A DNA stretch of 64,000 nt from the NCBI RefSeq assembly GCF_003046425.1, contig NZ_QAJG01000002.1, positions 124,001 to 188,000 of the forward strand, given 5' to 3'. The translations under genes were made by a program, and so were the position numbers. Positions 24,506 to 34,461 of the stretch are shown one piece after another. The stretch comes from Leptospira borgpetersenii serovar Javanica. Lineage in GTDB: Bacteria; Spirochaetota; Leptospiria; Leptospirales; Leptospiraceae. The notes beneath the pieces were generated by a model. The model saw only the letters and a program-made list of their open reading frames with translations, was not told where the DNA came from and did no database searches. The stretch's first letter is position 1; every line of letters begins with the position of its first letter.

Positions 24506-25443
24506 ATACTTGTCCCATTTTTAAGAATATAAGAATGACGAAGACCAGATTCCAATAAAAAATTAGGTTTCCATCCAGTAGCCGATCTAAAAGAACTCGT
24601 ATCATAAATAACGCTTCGACTGTCAATCGGCGAACCATTGATTGGCGGATCCATGTATTCAATTTTTGTTTTGAGTCCGCTGATTTCGAAAGCAATATTT
24701 ACAGCGGTCTCAAATGCCTCTCTAATAGAATATGATTTTCCACTACCGATAATAAAATGTTTTCCGTTCGTATTTTCGATATGATCGGAAGCGCTTATGA
24801 AAGCAGAAACAACGTCATCAAGGTGAATGTAGTCTCTTAAAAACGTCCCATCACCGTAAATTTGAATCGTTTCGCCTTTTAACGCCCGATGAAACACTTT
24901 ATCCAAAATTCCTCTATCCTTTTCCTGACCCGGTTTACTTCCGCCGTAAACATTAGCCAAACGTAAAATACATCCCAAAACCCAACCTTCACGGATGCAT
25001 TGCTTTAGGTAATGCTCCGCGGAAAGTTTACTAATATCGTAAAAAGTGAGCGGTTCGTCTCTAACATCTTCATCGATCAACATTGATTGATGTAAGCCGG
25101 TTTCTGTAGTCGTTCCAGCAAAAATCACGATCGGTTTCTTTTTTTGTTTTTTTAAACATAGAATTAGATTCAAAAAACCAAATACATTAATTTGTAAGTC
25201 CGATACAGGATCCAATTTTGCTTGTGGAACGCTAGTCTGACCAGCCAAATGATAAACGACATCGAATTCAGGTAAATCCAGCTTTTCCAAATTTGGATCA
25301 CTAAGATCAAACTGAATTGTATTTTTTTGTGGTCCTGCAATAACACTACGAGAATGATAGTAAATTTTTTTTCCAAAAAATTCTAATTTTGCGGCCAAAG
25401 CTGAGCCAATCAATCCAGAGGATCCAGTTATTAAAACGCTCAT
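24502..25443 (-). CDS. NAD-dependent epimerase/dehydratase (extended SDR)
   Basis: The 313-residue protein has the NAD motif ITGSSGLIGSAL (about 5-16), VYHLAGQTSVPQ, the catalytic YDISKLSAEHYLK pair and LRLANVYGG. Probable nucleotide-sugar epimerase or reductase. It is coupled at both ends by ATGA overlaps (with the methyltransferase before it and the ketoisomerase after it), implying stoichiometric expression of these steps. Together with FdtA and the aminotransferase it could complete a 3-amino-deoxysugar or a 4-epimer route. Substrate not determined. Confidence 0.85.
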   Translation of the reverse strand: MSVLITGSSGLIGSALAAKLEFFGKKIYYHSRSVIAGPQKNTIQFDLSDPNLEKLDLPEFDVVYHLAGQTSVPQAKLDPVSDLQINVFGFLNLILCLKKQKKKPIVIFAGTTTETGLHQSMLIDEDVRDEPLTFYDISKLSAEHYLKQCIREGWVLGCILRLANVYGGSKPGQEKDRGILDKVFHRALKGETIQIYGDGTFLRDYIHLDDVVSAFISASDHIENTNGKHFIIGSGKSYSIREAFETAVNIAFEISGLKTKIEYMDPPINGSPIDSRSVIYDTSSFRSATGWKPNFLLESGLRHSYILKNGTSI

Positions 25444-26363
25444 TGGACATTCTTATCATTATTCTTATAGAGAACATTATGATAATATGGAAATATTTCC
25501 TCCATTGGACATTCATTGACGAGAACAAAAGATTTAGATGGTTGATAGGCTTCTATATGTTGTCTTCGAGCAAGTCTAAGTTCTTTTTCATTAAAAATAT
25601 CAATTATCTGAGTTGATAAACCAAGTGTCAAAACTTCCCTAATTTGATTAGGATTTCCCAATTTAATACCAATACTTTCCGGCGTATACTTACCGATTGG
25701 ATTTTTTGAATAAAAATACTTTGCATTAGAGACCAAATTATCCATATAGAACTTTACTGTTTGTCTTGGCATTTCCTGAAAGGAATCTATATTGATTATC
25801 AAATCTATATTTTCGACTAAGTGAATATTTTCAGGAGAAATAAACGTTACCTTTTCAAATTCATCATTAGATAGAACTTTTTTCAGATAGGAAGAACTTA
25901 AAAGAAGCATTTCCGGCAAATCAACAACTGTATAAGACTTGACAGTACCAGACAATTTAATCAAACCTTGGCAAGTCCTTCCAAAACCAGCCCCTATTTC
26001 AAGAATATTCTGGCAAACTCTCAAAGGTAAATTTGCTTCTAGAAACTCATACTCTTCTACAGAAAAAAAATGATCGATATTAATTTCGGACAGGATCTTA
26101 GATTTTTCCCTATCAACAGTAATAAAAACCGGATTGCCTAAATTTACGTTACCTAATTTATTATATTTTATAAAAAATGAATCCGGCTTACGGCCGCATT
26201 CGTTCAACAAAAGAAATTTAAAAAACCTCATTGTAGGGTCAAATGGATCCCAAGCTGCCAAACGATTATTTGAATTGCCTGGCATCCTAAAAGAATTTAG
26301 AAAATGATCATCTATATTTTGAAATTTTGATACTAAGTCTTTCCAAAGATTTGAAATTTCCAT
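25440..26363 (-). CDS. Putative sugar O-methyltransferase (NanM-like family)
   Basis: The 307-residue protein has a SAM-binding motif ILEIGAGFGRTCQGLI (about 129-144) followed by YTVVDLPEMLLLSSSYLKK and a SFQEMP segment. This arrangement is typical of the 'putative sugar O-methyltransferase' family of polysaccharide loci. It is the first gene of the uninterrupted 26.4-19.4 kb operon. The 240-bp AT-rich gap before it (26364-26606) presumably holds its promoter, though I cannot point to clear boxes. The site methylated is unknown. Confidence 0.8.
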   Translation of the reverse strand: MEISNLWKDLVSKFQNIDDHFLNSFRMPGNSNNRLAAWDPFDPTMRFFKFLLLNECGRKPDSFFIKYNKLGNVNLGNPVFITVDREKSKILSEINIDHFFSVEEYEFLEANLPLRVCQNILEIGAGFGRTCQGLIKLSGTVKSYTVVDLPEMLLLSSSYLKKVLSNDEFEKVTFISPENIHLVENIDLIINIDSFQEMPRQTVKFYMDNLVSNAKYFYSKNPIGKYTPESIGIKLGNPNQIREVLTLGLSTQIIDIFNEKELRLARRQHIEAYQPSKSFVLVNECPMEEIFPYYHNVLYKNNDKNVQ

Positions 26364-26606
26364 TTAAATGATTCCTTAATGATAATCTATAATTTTCGAA
26401 AACGAGATATCTAATATAATTTCAATATATACAAATACTTTAATCAATTTATCTGGTAAGTTAGATATTCAAAGAACGAAACTTTAAAATCACTTCTAAA
26501 TGTACTCTCATAAATAAACTCTATATAATAAAAAGATACTCCTTCAATCTTACCAAAATCAGTTTAGAACTTGCTGAAATATTTCCATGGGTTTTGGTAG
26601 AGGCTT

Positions 26607-27137
26607 TTAGATTAAATCCTTTAAGTAGGGATGAGTTTTATCCTTTTTAGAAACAATTGGATTTTGAATCGGCCAAGCAATTCCGACAATCGGATCAGCA
26701 TAATTCAACCCTGCATCGTCGTTAGGATCGTATCTTTCGCTGACTTTATAGTGTAGGTCAACACAGTCCGACAATGTACAAAACCCATGTGCTAACCCAA
26801 AAGACATATAAACTTGCCGAATTTTATCGTCGCTCAATTCTATTCCAAACCATTTTCCGAAAGTTGAAGAGTTTTTTCGAATATCCACGACGACGTCAAA
26901 GATGGCTCCCTTCATTACTGTTAGAATTTGAGATTGAGGTCTTTTTTTTGTGAAATGCATTCCTCTGATTACATTCTTAACTGAATGAGAATGGTTGTCC
27001 TGCACAAATTCTTCTTTAATTCCTATTTCTTTATATCGTTCACTTTCGTATGTTTCTAAAAAAAATCCCCTTTCGTCTTCATAAACTTTTGGATAAAGAA
27101 TAAGAAGACCTTCTATTGCTGTTTTTTCAAATTTCAT
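26607..27137 (-). CDS. RfbC-like dTDP-4-dehydrorhamnose 3,5-epimerase family protein
   Basis: The 176-residue cupin-fold protein has DERGFFLETYE, NVIRGMHF with the catalytic His at about 61, the conserved FDVVVDIR, STFGKW and FGLAHGF. Length matches RfbC/RmlC. It epimerises C3 and/or C5 of a dTDP-4-keto-6-deoxyhexose. Neither RmlA, RmlB nor RmlD is in the window, so either those lie elsewhere or this homologue serves a variant sugar (C3- or C5-only epimerase) linked to the C-methyltransferases nearby. Confidence 0.85.
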   Translation of the reverse strand: MKFEKTAIEGLLILYPKVYEDERGFFLETYESERYKEIGIKEEFVQDNHSHSVKNVIRGMHFTKKRPQSQILTVMKGAIFDVVVDIRKNSSTFGKWFGIELSDDKIRQVYMSFGLAHGFCTLSDCVDLHYKVSERYDPNDDAGLNYADPIVGIAWPIQNPIVSKKDKTHPYLKDLI

Positions 27138-27153
27138 AAATTACAGTTATATT

Positions 27154-27331
27154 AGGAGCTCGCCCAAAAACCTTAAAAAAAGGTTATTAAAAGAATCGTA
27201 CAAATTCTAAAAAATGTAGGAATTCCTATAAATTTTGTCCTTCTGAAATGACTTACAACTTTTTGTATAAGTTTCTCGTAATTTTTAAAATTGTAAGAGT
27301 TCCTAAATTTTAAAAATTTGGAACAAACTAT
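27154..27331. repeat. About 178-bp decayed MITE-like repeat, copy D
   Basis: It runs from aggagctcgcccaaaaacc to ttggaacaaactata. The inverted ends and an internal atgtaggaattcct segment tie it loosely to the 160-180-bp repeat family (copies at 3066, 49546 and 59603). It fills the whole gap between the RfbC-like gene and the next methyltransferase. Heavily eroded, so the assignment is moderate. Confidence 0.5.
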
Positions 27332-27344
27332 AAACCAAGATCCA

Positions 27345-28121
27345 TTAGGTTACCTTTTTAAAAACTACAGATAAAGAATATCTCAATCTATACTTTTGCG
27401 GAAAGTGATCCATTGGCTTAGGTTGGTATTTGCCTAAAATCGGAGTATTGAAGGGTTGTTTTAAAATCAAACGATAACCTTCTTTACTCACCTCTTCTCT
27501 GAATTTTTTGAAATTTAAGAATCGATGAGGAATCTTTTTTTCATAAGAAATTTGATTCGAAAAAAATTCATCGTTATCTCCAGCATATAAGTCATCTACC
27601 AGAATATACTTAGGTTTTACTTGATCGATAATTTCAATAAGATATTCATTCGTAGGAAAATATTGAATTACACTGTTCGTATAAAGCAAATCACAGAAAG
27701 GAATTTTCTTAAAATCGGTATAAAATTGTACCTTTCTAGAATGATTGAATCTTTTAGATCTGGAAACAATACCAGGAATTTCTAAAATTGAATACTTTTT
27801 AATCTTACTCGGAAATTCAATAGAATCCAAATAATCATAAATCCAACCTGAAGAACCTCCGAAATCGACAATGATTTTCGAATTTGTCAAAGAAACTATC
27901 ATCGGTAAATTTGTAGGTCTAGGCGGAACGGCAATTCCAAATTCTTTGATCTCCAGTCGAAACGAACTTAGCTGTTCTAAAATTCGCTCAAACCATTTTT
28001 CGTTAGAAAAACCTTTTTTTCCGTCAACGTCTCCCGCAGAACGAATCGCCTCTTCCCACGACGAAAAGACGCCATCCCAAACTAAAAACTGATTTGAAAT
28101 TTGAGTCTCTTTTTTCTTCAT
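27345..28121 (-). CDS. TIGR04325-like methyltransferase
   Basis: The 258-residue protein has an N-terminal WDGVFSSWEEAI element and a SAM-site-like IIVDFGGSSGWIYDYL (near 82-97), a combination I associate with the TIGR04325 'putative methyltransferase' family of surface-glycan loci. Later segments LLYTNSVIQYFP and YILVDDLYAGD fit a Rossmann methyltransferase core. It lies 16 bp after the aminotransferase gene. Substrate unknown. Confidence 0.75.
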   Translation of the reverse strand: MKKKETQISNQFLVWDGVFSSWEEAIRSAGDVDGKKGFSNEKWFERILEQLSSFRLEIKEFGIAVPPRPTNLPMIVSLTNSKIIVDFGGSSGWIYDYLDSIEFPSKIKKYSILEIPGIVSRSKRFNHSRKVQFYTDFKKIPFCDLLYTNSVIQYFPTNEYLIEIIDQVKPKYILVDDLYAGDNDEFFSNQISYEKKIPHRFLNFKKFREEVSKEGYRLILKQPFNTPILGKYQPKPMDHFPQKYRLRYSLSVVFKKVT

Positions 28122-28137
28122 AAAAGAATTCTTAAAT

Positions 28138-29229
28138 TCATTTTAATGAAACGGAAGAAATAACCTTCTGCACATCATCCGAAGGTAATTCAGGATACAT
28201 AGGAAGTGAAAGTACGGTTCTTGATAAATCCTCTGTTACTTTCATCGAAGAAGCCGTTTTAATTTTTCCCAAATATGCCGGTTGCAAATGAATCGGAATC
28301 GGGTAATGTACACCCGGAAAAATTTTTTCCGATTTAAGACGAAGGATCAATTCTTCTCTTTTATCAATCTGAATAACATAAAGATGATATACATGTTCCG
28401 AGTTAGGATTTTTTGCAGGAATCTTAAACGCTTTCGCTTGCAAACCTTGGTCGTATTTAGCCGCTATGGTTCTACGTTTTCCATTATCGGAATCCAGATT
28501 ACGAAGTTTCACCCTCAAAATAGCCGCTTGCAATTCGTCTAATCTTGAATTTCGACCCGCAAACTCGCTGATATACCGATCCTTCCATCCGTATTCTCTA
28601 AGCATTCTCATCTTAGATGCAAGATGAGAATCATTTGTAGTAATCAAACCAGCGTCTCCCACCGCTCCCAAATTTTTCGTAGGATAACAGCTAAAACAAC
28701 CAACGTGACCGATACTTCCCAGCTTTTTTCCTTTCCAAGTGGAACCGTGAGCTTGGGAAACATCCTCGATTAAATAAATCCCTTTTTCTTGGCAGAAGGT
28801 TTGGATTCTATCCAAATCAGCAGATTGACCATAAAGATGAACTGCAATTACAGCCTTTGTATGGACCGTAAATACCTCATCCAGCTGAGATGGATCTAAT
28901 GTGAAAAAATTAGGATCAACATCAACTAAAACAGGAGTGGCACCTGCAGCTTCAATCGCGGCAACCGTTGCCACGGCAGTGTGAGAAACCGTAACAACTT
29001 CATCGCCGGGCCCAATTCCTAAGGATCGAAGCGCAATCTCAATTGCATCCGTTCCATTCGCAACCCCAATGGAATGTTTTACGCCGATAAAGGAAGCAAA
29101 TTCTTCCTCCAAGGTCTCAACTTCAGGGCCTAAAATATAACGGTTACTTACGAGAACGGATGAAATCGCTTTTTGAATTTCATCCTTATAAGAATCATTT
29201 TGTGCTAATGGATTTGCACAAAGAATCAT
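28138..29229 (-). CDS. DegT/DnrJ/EryC1 aminotransferase, FdtB-like
   Basis: The protein has about 363 residues from the ATG at 29229, which overlaps the previous stop in an ATGA; a longer start at 29265 is possible but less likely. PLP-site motifs: GVANGTDAIEIALRS, VSHTAVATVAA, EDVSQAHGS and the Schiff-base lysine in CYPTKNLGAVGDAG. This sub-pattern is usual in FdtB/QdtB-type 3-aminotransferases for dTDP-3-keto-6-deoxyhexoses. It therefore pairs naturally with the FdtA-like ketoisomerase 4 kb further along. Confidence in the family is high, in the regiochemistry moderate. Confidence 0.87.
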   Translation of the reverse strand: MILCANPLAQNDSYKDEIQKAISSVLVSNRYILGPEVETLEEEFASFIGVKHSIGVANGTDAIEIALRSLGIGPGDEVVTVSHTAVATVAAIEAAGATPVLVDVDPNFFTLDPSQLDEVFTVHTKAVIAVHLYGQSADLDRIQTFCQEKGIYLIEDVSQAHGSTWKGKKLGSIGHVGCFSCYPTKNLGAVGDAGLITTNDSHLASKMRMLREYGWKDRYISEFAGRNSRLDELQAAILRVKLRNLDSDNGKRRTIAAKYDQGLQAKAFKIPAKNPNSEHVYHLYVIQIDKREELILRLKSEKIFPGVHYPIPIHLQPAYLGKIKTASSMKVTEDLSRTVLSLPMYPELPSDDVQKVISSVSLK

Positions 29230-30455
29230 TTGATAACTCTTACAAAAGGGACGTGCGTAATCCACTTACCACCAGATTTCATAAACTCTTGTTCATTGGC
29301 CATAATTTCCTCTGAGTGATTCCAAGCCAAAAGAAAAGCATAGTCTGGATAAACCGATTTAAACTCCGAGTATGCTTTTACCGGAATATGAACTCCAGGA
29401 GAAAATTTACCCTGTTTGATCGGTGTTATATCAGAGATAAAATCGATCAGATCCGGTCCAATACCGCAATAATTGAATATAGTTGTACTTTTTGAAGTCG
29501 CAGCATAGCCTACAACTCGTTTGCCTTGTGACTTAATTTCCTTCAGAAGCGAAACTAGATCCGATTTGGATTTTTCAACATTCTCTCTAAACTTAATAAA
29601 TGTTTCCAGTTTGTCAAGTCCTTGTCTCGTTTCCTTTTCGATGATTGTATGGACCGTTTCGCTCACCGGATATGCGCCTTTATGCGCCAAAACGTAACGC
29701 ATAGATCCTCCGTGTGTTTTTTGAGGCAGCAAATCGATTAGTTCTAAACCGTAAAGATTAAATAAATATTGAATAGAAAGCCCCGAGAATAAAAATACAT
29801 GCTCATCGTAAATCTGATCGTAAGAAGTTTTTTCAACAACATCCCCCAAATACGGATCTTCGAACATTACGACTCCGGTAGGTTTTAAAAGAGTTGCGAT
29901 TCCCTTTACCACACTCTTGATATCCGGAATGTGGCACATTACATTTGCGGCAAAGAACGCATCCGCCTGACCGTGTTGATCTACAATTTTTTTTGCAACA
30001 TCTGCATCAAAGAATTCTGATATGGTTTTTACACCATTTTGATTTGCAATCGCGGCCACGTTTCGAGAAGGTTCAATCCCTAAGTGATTGATACGTCTCT
30101 GTGCAAAGTTCTTAAGCATGATGCCATCATTACAACCAAGCTCGACTACAAACGGATTTTCCTTAGAAAGAAACTTCGATCCGAGGATTAAGTCTGCGAA
30201 TTCTTTAAAATGTTTTTCCATATATTTAGAGGTACTGGAAAAGAAAGCATATTCTTCATGAAACATTTTCTCCGGCTCCGGCTGCTCTATTAGCTGTAGC
30301 ATTTTACTCGTTTCAGAGAAACCTACTTCCATCTGAAAAAAATATTCATACTTAAATTTATCTTCCGTCAAAAATCCGTTTCCTAACGGTTGACGACCCA
30401 AATCCAATATCTTTTGCAACGATTCATTGCAAACTCTACAATTTGTTTGTTTCAT
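29226..30455 (-). CDS. NDP-hexose C-methyltransferase-like SAM enzyme
   Basis: The 409-residue protein has three parts: an N-terminal zinc-binding part (CRVCNESL, LGRQPLGNGF), a SAM domain (VELGCNDGIMLKNF, about 103-116; IYDEHVFLFSG) and a C-terminal domain (KRVVGYAATSKSTT, ISDITPIKQGKFSPG, FLLAWNH). This three-part layout belongs to the TylC3/TcaB9 group that C-methylates C3 of dTDP-4-keto sugars. It is translationally coupled to the following aminotransferase. A second member lies at 35601. The product may be a branched 3-C-methyl sugar. Confidence 0.85.
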   Translation of the reverse strand: MKQTNCRVCNESLQKILDLGRQPLGNGFLTEDKFKYEYFFQMEVGFSETSKMLQLIEQPEPEKMFHEEYAFFSSTSKYMEKHFKEFADLILGSKFLSKENPFVVELGCNDGIMLKNFAQRRINHLGIEPSRNVAAIANQNGVKTISEFFDADVAKKIVDQHGQADAFFAANVMCHIPDIKSVVKGIATLLKPTGVVMFEDPYLGDVVEKTSYDQIYDEHVFLFSGLSIQYLFNLYGLELIDLLPQKTHGGSMRYVLAHKGAYPVSETVHTIIEKETRQGLDKLETFIKFRENVEKSKSDLVSLLKEIKSQGKRVVGYAATSKSTTIFNYCGIGPDLIDFISDITPIKQGKFSPGVHIPVKAYSEFKSVYPDYAFLLAWNHSEEIMANEQEFMKSGGKWITHVPFVRVIK

Positions 30456-30990
30456 CGAACTTCCCTTGATTACGCGTTAATGATAATTGAAAAGAATAAA
30501 TTCTCAGTAGAGTTATCGAAAATTCCATAATTCAGATTAACAAAACTGCTTTAATCGACCGTTTCCATGAAACAGATGAAGAATTAATTTTTATTATCTT
30601 GAAATACCTAAACTCAATAAGAGTCCGTCTCAAAACCTTAGGAATGTAGGAGCTACTACAATCTTAAACGACAGGAAAAACTTTCAATACGACGATTTCT
30701 GTGAGAACTCTCACGTTTTTTAAAAACTTGCCGGATCGTTTAGAGATATTTTTCTTCAGGTTTTAAGACCGGCTCTAAGTAAATTTATATAAAGCCATTG
30801 TTGAATTTAACTCAAAAGTATATAGAAGGATAAAAAAGTTGAAGTTAAAAGAAAATCTTTTTTAAAGTGTTTATGTTTAGCTCAGTGTAACTTATTCGGT
30901 CTTTTCAAATCTGAACCTTGGAGTTGGTCGACCTATGGTGTATTTTTATCACAACTGTCTATAATTTTTTAAAAATTTATTTTTCTTACT
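30456..30990. other. 535-bp gap with one repeat, otherwise no feature seen
   Basis: This gap separates the C-methyltransferase from the TIGR04372 glycosyltransferase. Its middle holds a repeat (30620-30777). The remaining parts are AT-rich with no open frame of note, no obvious RNA gene, and no clear promoter that I can defend. Confidence 0.5.
30620..30777. repeat. About 158-bp MITE-like repeat, copy G
   Basis: Its ends are agagtccgtctcaaaacc and aggttttaagaccggctct. The core (atgtaggagctactacaat, aacgacaggaaaa, gagaactctcacg, acttgccgga) is shared in inverted orientation with 57862-58015 and in part with 54624-54827. This defines a second subfamily ('gtctcaaaacc' ends) of the same small-repeat group. 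Confidence 0.7.
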
Positions 30991-32199
30991 TTAGTTAAAA
31001 AATTCAGAACCAACTTTATTCAAAAAATGAGACCCGACTCTAGCTTCAGGATGAAGCCAACCATGATATTTGGAAAAATTCTCCCATCCTTTAAGCTCTT
31101 TCCAAAATCGTTCCTGCAATTCTTTATCCTCATCCGTTTCAATCCATTTTCCACGCAGACGAGATTCCAATTCAAGAACTGCTTCGGAAATATCCTCAGA
31201 GGAAAGATTTTCTATCATGATCCCTGCTTCTTGATATTTTTCAGAGTGTTGATAGTTATTTTTCAAATATTCTTTAAAAGTTAAATATTTATTTGTCTTT
31301 TTCCATTTTAGATACTTGGGAACGGTAATTGCATATGCCCAAGAATTTATATTGCTTAAAGGTATTAAATTTAAATAAAGTGTTGGTCTTCGATATATAT
31401 CTGCAACTGCATCTAAACCAGTTCCGGTAGAAATAACAAAATGAGAATGAGCCATTAACCAAACATCAAGTAAATCATTTTGGTCCCTTGAAAATGGGTA
31501 ATCTACAAATCTTTCATGATTATAATCTAATCTTTCATTTGCTACCTTACCCATTCGAAAAACCCAATATCCCATCTCAACCAAGAGCTTTACGGAACTA
31601 AGGTAAGTATTGATTTGTGTATCTCTAAAATTATGATAAGAAAAGTCCCTACCACTCATATAGTTTTGAAGATAGGCTGAATCTCGTACCATTAAAGAAA
31701 CAAAAGCTTCACCTTCTTTCCATCCTCTTTTCTTAAGCCAATTTTTACAAAAAATATTTTCATTCTTTGTAAAAGATATTAAATCAGTATTAGAATTTAA
31801 AACTCCGTTTTTGTCTCTTGAATTCAATCTTTCCGCTGGAGGAATAATTCTATGTAACGAATTCTTAAAGATTATTTTATCAATTCTATAAAATGCTTCT
31901 GCGATTTTAGCTACATTAAAATTTCTACATGTCATGTTATACCATTGCATATTGGATATAGGTTTTGGTATAAAATAGAAATCCAAATACCCCTTACTTT
32001 TTTTAGCTTCCACAAATGAGATACCAACATCCGCAACAAAATGTCCAATTCGGGAAGACACAAAATATCCAAATCGAATATGCTTCCATTTCCTTATTGC
32101 ATGAATAAAAAATAATATCAATAGGATAATTGGAAATAAAATTAATGCGAATAAATATTCAAAAAGCCTATTAATTTTTTTATAAATCACAGTTTGCAT
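30991..32199 (-). CDS. TIGR04372-like glycosyltransferase
   Basis: The protein has about 402 residues from the ATG at 32199; the longer reading to 32310 would need a TTG start and a low-complexity lead. An N-terminal hydrophobic helix (LFEYLFALILFPIILLILFFI) suggests membrane anchoring. MVRDSAYL, FRMGKVANE, and the donor-site-like HFVISTGTGLDAVADIYRRPTLYLN place it with the TIGR04372 putative glycosyltransferases of leptospiral and other O-antigen loci. It would transfer a sugar at the inner membrane. It sits beside a decayed transposase. Acceptor and donor unknown. Confidence 0.75.
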   Translation of the reverse strand: MQTVIYKKINRLFEYLFALILFPIILLILFFIHAIRKWKHIRFGYFVSSRIGHFVADVGISFVEAKKSKGYLDFYFIPKPISNMQWYNMTCRNFNVAKIAEAFYRIDKIIFKNSLHRIIPPAERLNSRDKNGVLNSNTDLISFTKNENIFCKNWLKKRGWKEGEAFVSLMVRDSAYLQNYMSGRDFSYHNFRDTQINTYLSSVKLLVEMGYWVFRMGKVANERLDYNHERFVDYPFSRDQNDLLDVWLMAHSHFVISTGTGLDAVADIYRRPTLYLNLIPLSNINSWAYAITVPKYLKWKKTNKYLTFKEYLKNNYQHSEKYQEAGIMIENLSSEDISEAVLELESRLRGKWIETDEDKELQERFWKELKGWENFSKYHGWLHPEARVGSHFLNKVGSEFFN

Positions 32200-32313
32200 T
32201 GCGGATTCTTTTTTTGATCTCTCTTTCTTTTTTAAAAAAGAAAAATAAACAAATACATTAATTAGTCGTCCCTGAAAAATTGAGATTTTTGACGAAATGA
32301 AAAGAAACAAGAA

Positions 32314-33231
<918 letters not shown>

Positions 33232-33534
33232 CGACTTTTACGTGGTTTCTGGATGTTTTATGGGGATTTTGTTTTTAAGTTTTTCTCCTTGGATAGCATT
33301 TCATTTGCGTTATTCGCTATTTAGACTTTTTTCAGAAACAACTATTTTAGAAGAGTTTTTTGCACTTAACACAATAAGAATTTAAATGTAACTTTATTAT
33401 TTAGAATTTACCGTAAAAGCTTAAACGCCAAAACTACTACAGATTTCAATCGTAGAAAACTTTTCAAAAATCCATAAATCAACAGAGTGTATAAAGATTA
33501 ATAAAAAACACTTATTAGAAATTTATAAATCTCA
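33232..33534. other. 303-bp gap beyond the IS remnant, nothing recognised
   Basis: AT-rich, no open frame of interest and no recognisable repeat or hairpin. It may include the eroded outer end of the insertion sequence. Confidence 0.4.
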
Positions 33535-34461
33535 TTAACGCAAATAATAAGTCGGAGGATGTATTCTTTTGACATCTTTTAACACTTCTTCAGTCTGATT
33601 CATATAAAATAACCGAACTACAGAACCATCTACTTTTAAATCTAAAAAAGTGTTGGTTACATTAAGAATTTGCCCATGTTCTAAATTTTGCCAATTCGGA
33701 GGAAGTTCAGTTTCATCGATCTCTTCGGCGTGTTCAATTTTTATACATAGGTTTTGTTTACAGTATAAATTTGCATTAGGGTATGGCGAAGAAAATGAAC
33801 GAACAATTCTTTTTATCATAGAAGCGGTCATTCTTGGATCTAAGATAATATCATCCTCCGTTCTTGTCCTCCAATAATTCCCTTCATTGTGATTTTGTAA
33901 AGAACCTGGAAAATCAGGATTTGTTTCCAATATTTTCGCTAATTTTACTACACCATCATAAATAGCTTTATTCATTCTAATTACAAGATCATGAATTCGT
34001 TCTAATCCAATTTGAAATGGAATCTGAAGTAAAATTTTTCCAGAATCAACCCCCTCATTCATTTCAAAAAAAGTAACAACCGAATTAGGAATACTTAAAA
34101 CAATCATCCAGTGCAAAGGATGACGTCCTTTATTGAAAGGTAAAGGAGTAGGATGTGTCCCAATCAATTTTTTTGGAATTGAAATAATTTTTTTAGAAAT
34201 AATTTTTGGCCAAGTAGAAATTATATAATCTGGATTTAATTTAGTAATGATTTCTTCAGATGAGGTAGCATTTAAGTCTTCAACTTCAAAATAAGGAATA
34301 CCATATTCCTTCTGACAATAACTTAAATCTATAGAGTTGTTAGGTAATTTTTCCTTAGGAAGTGAAAATACTCCTACTATACTTTTTCTAGAATCCAAAA
34401 GTGCCTTAATACATTCACTAGTAGCTTGTGAAGTTCCAATAACAATATATCTTTCATCCAT
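33535..34461 (-). CDS. Formyltransferase-family protein (putative sugar N-formyltransferase)
   Basis: The protein has about 308 residues from the ATG at 34461, which overlaps the aminotransferase stop by 8 bp. The formyl-THF transferase core is visible as LIGTHPTPLPFNKGRHPLHW (about 99-118) and FFEMNEGVDSGKIL. Catalytic His (103) and Asp (139) are present, but the Asn two residues before the His, usual in Fmt, ArnA and sugar formyltransferases, is Gly101. The C-terminal part (ILNVTNTFLDLKV) resembles the Fmt C-terminal domain. Coupled to an aminotransferase, it probably acylates the new amino sugar. The altered triad makes the exact chemistry uncertain. Confidence 0.78.
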   Translation of the reverse strand: MDERYIVIGTSQATSECIKALLDSRKSIVGVFSLPKEKLPNNSIDLSYCQKEYGIPYFEVEDLNATSSEEIITKLNPDYIISTWPKIISKKIISIPKKLIGTHPTPLPFNKGRHPLHWMIVLSIPNSVVTFFEMNEGVDSGKILLQIPFQIGLERIHDLVIRMNKAIYDGVVKLAKILETNPDFPGSLQNHNEGNYWRTRTEDDIILDPRMTASMIKRIVRSFSSPYPNANLYCKQNLCIKIEHAEEIDETELPPNWQNLEHGQILNVTNTFLDLKVDGSVVRLFYMNQTEEVLKDVKRIHPPTYYLR

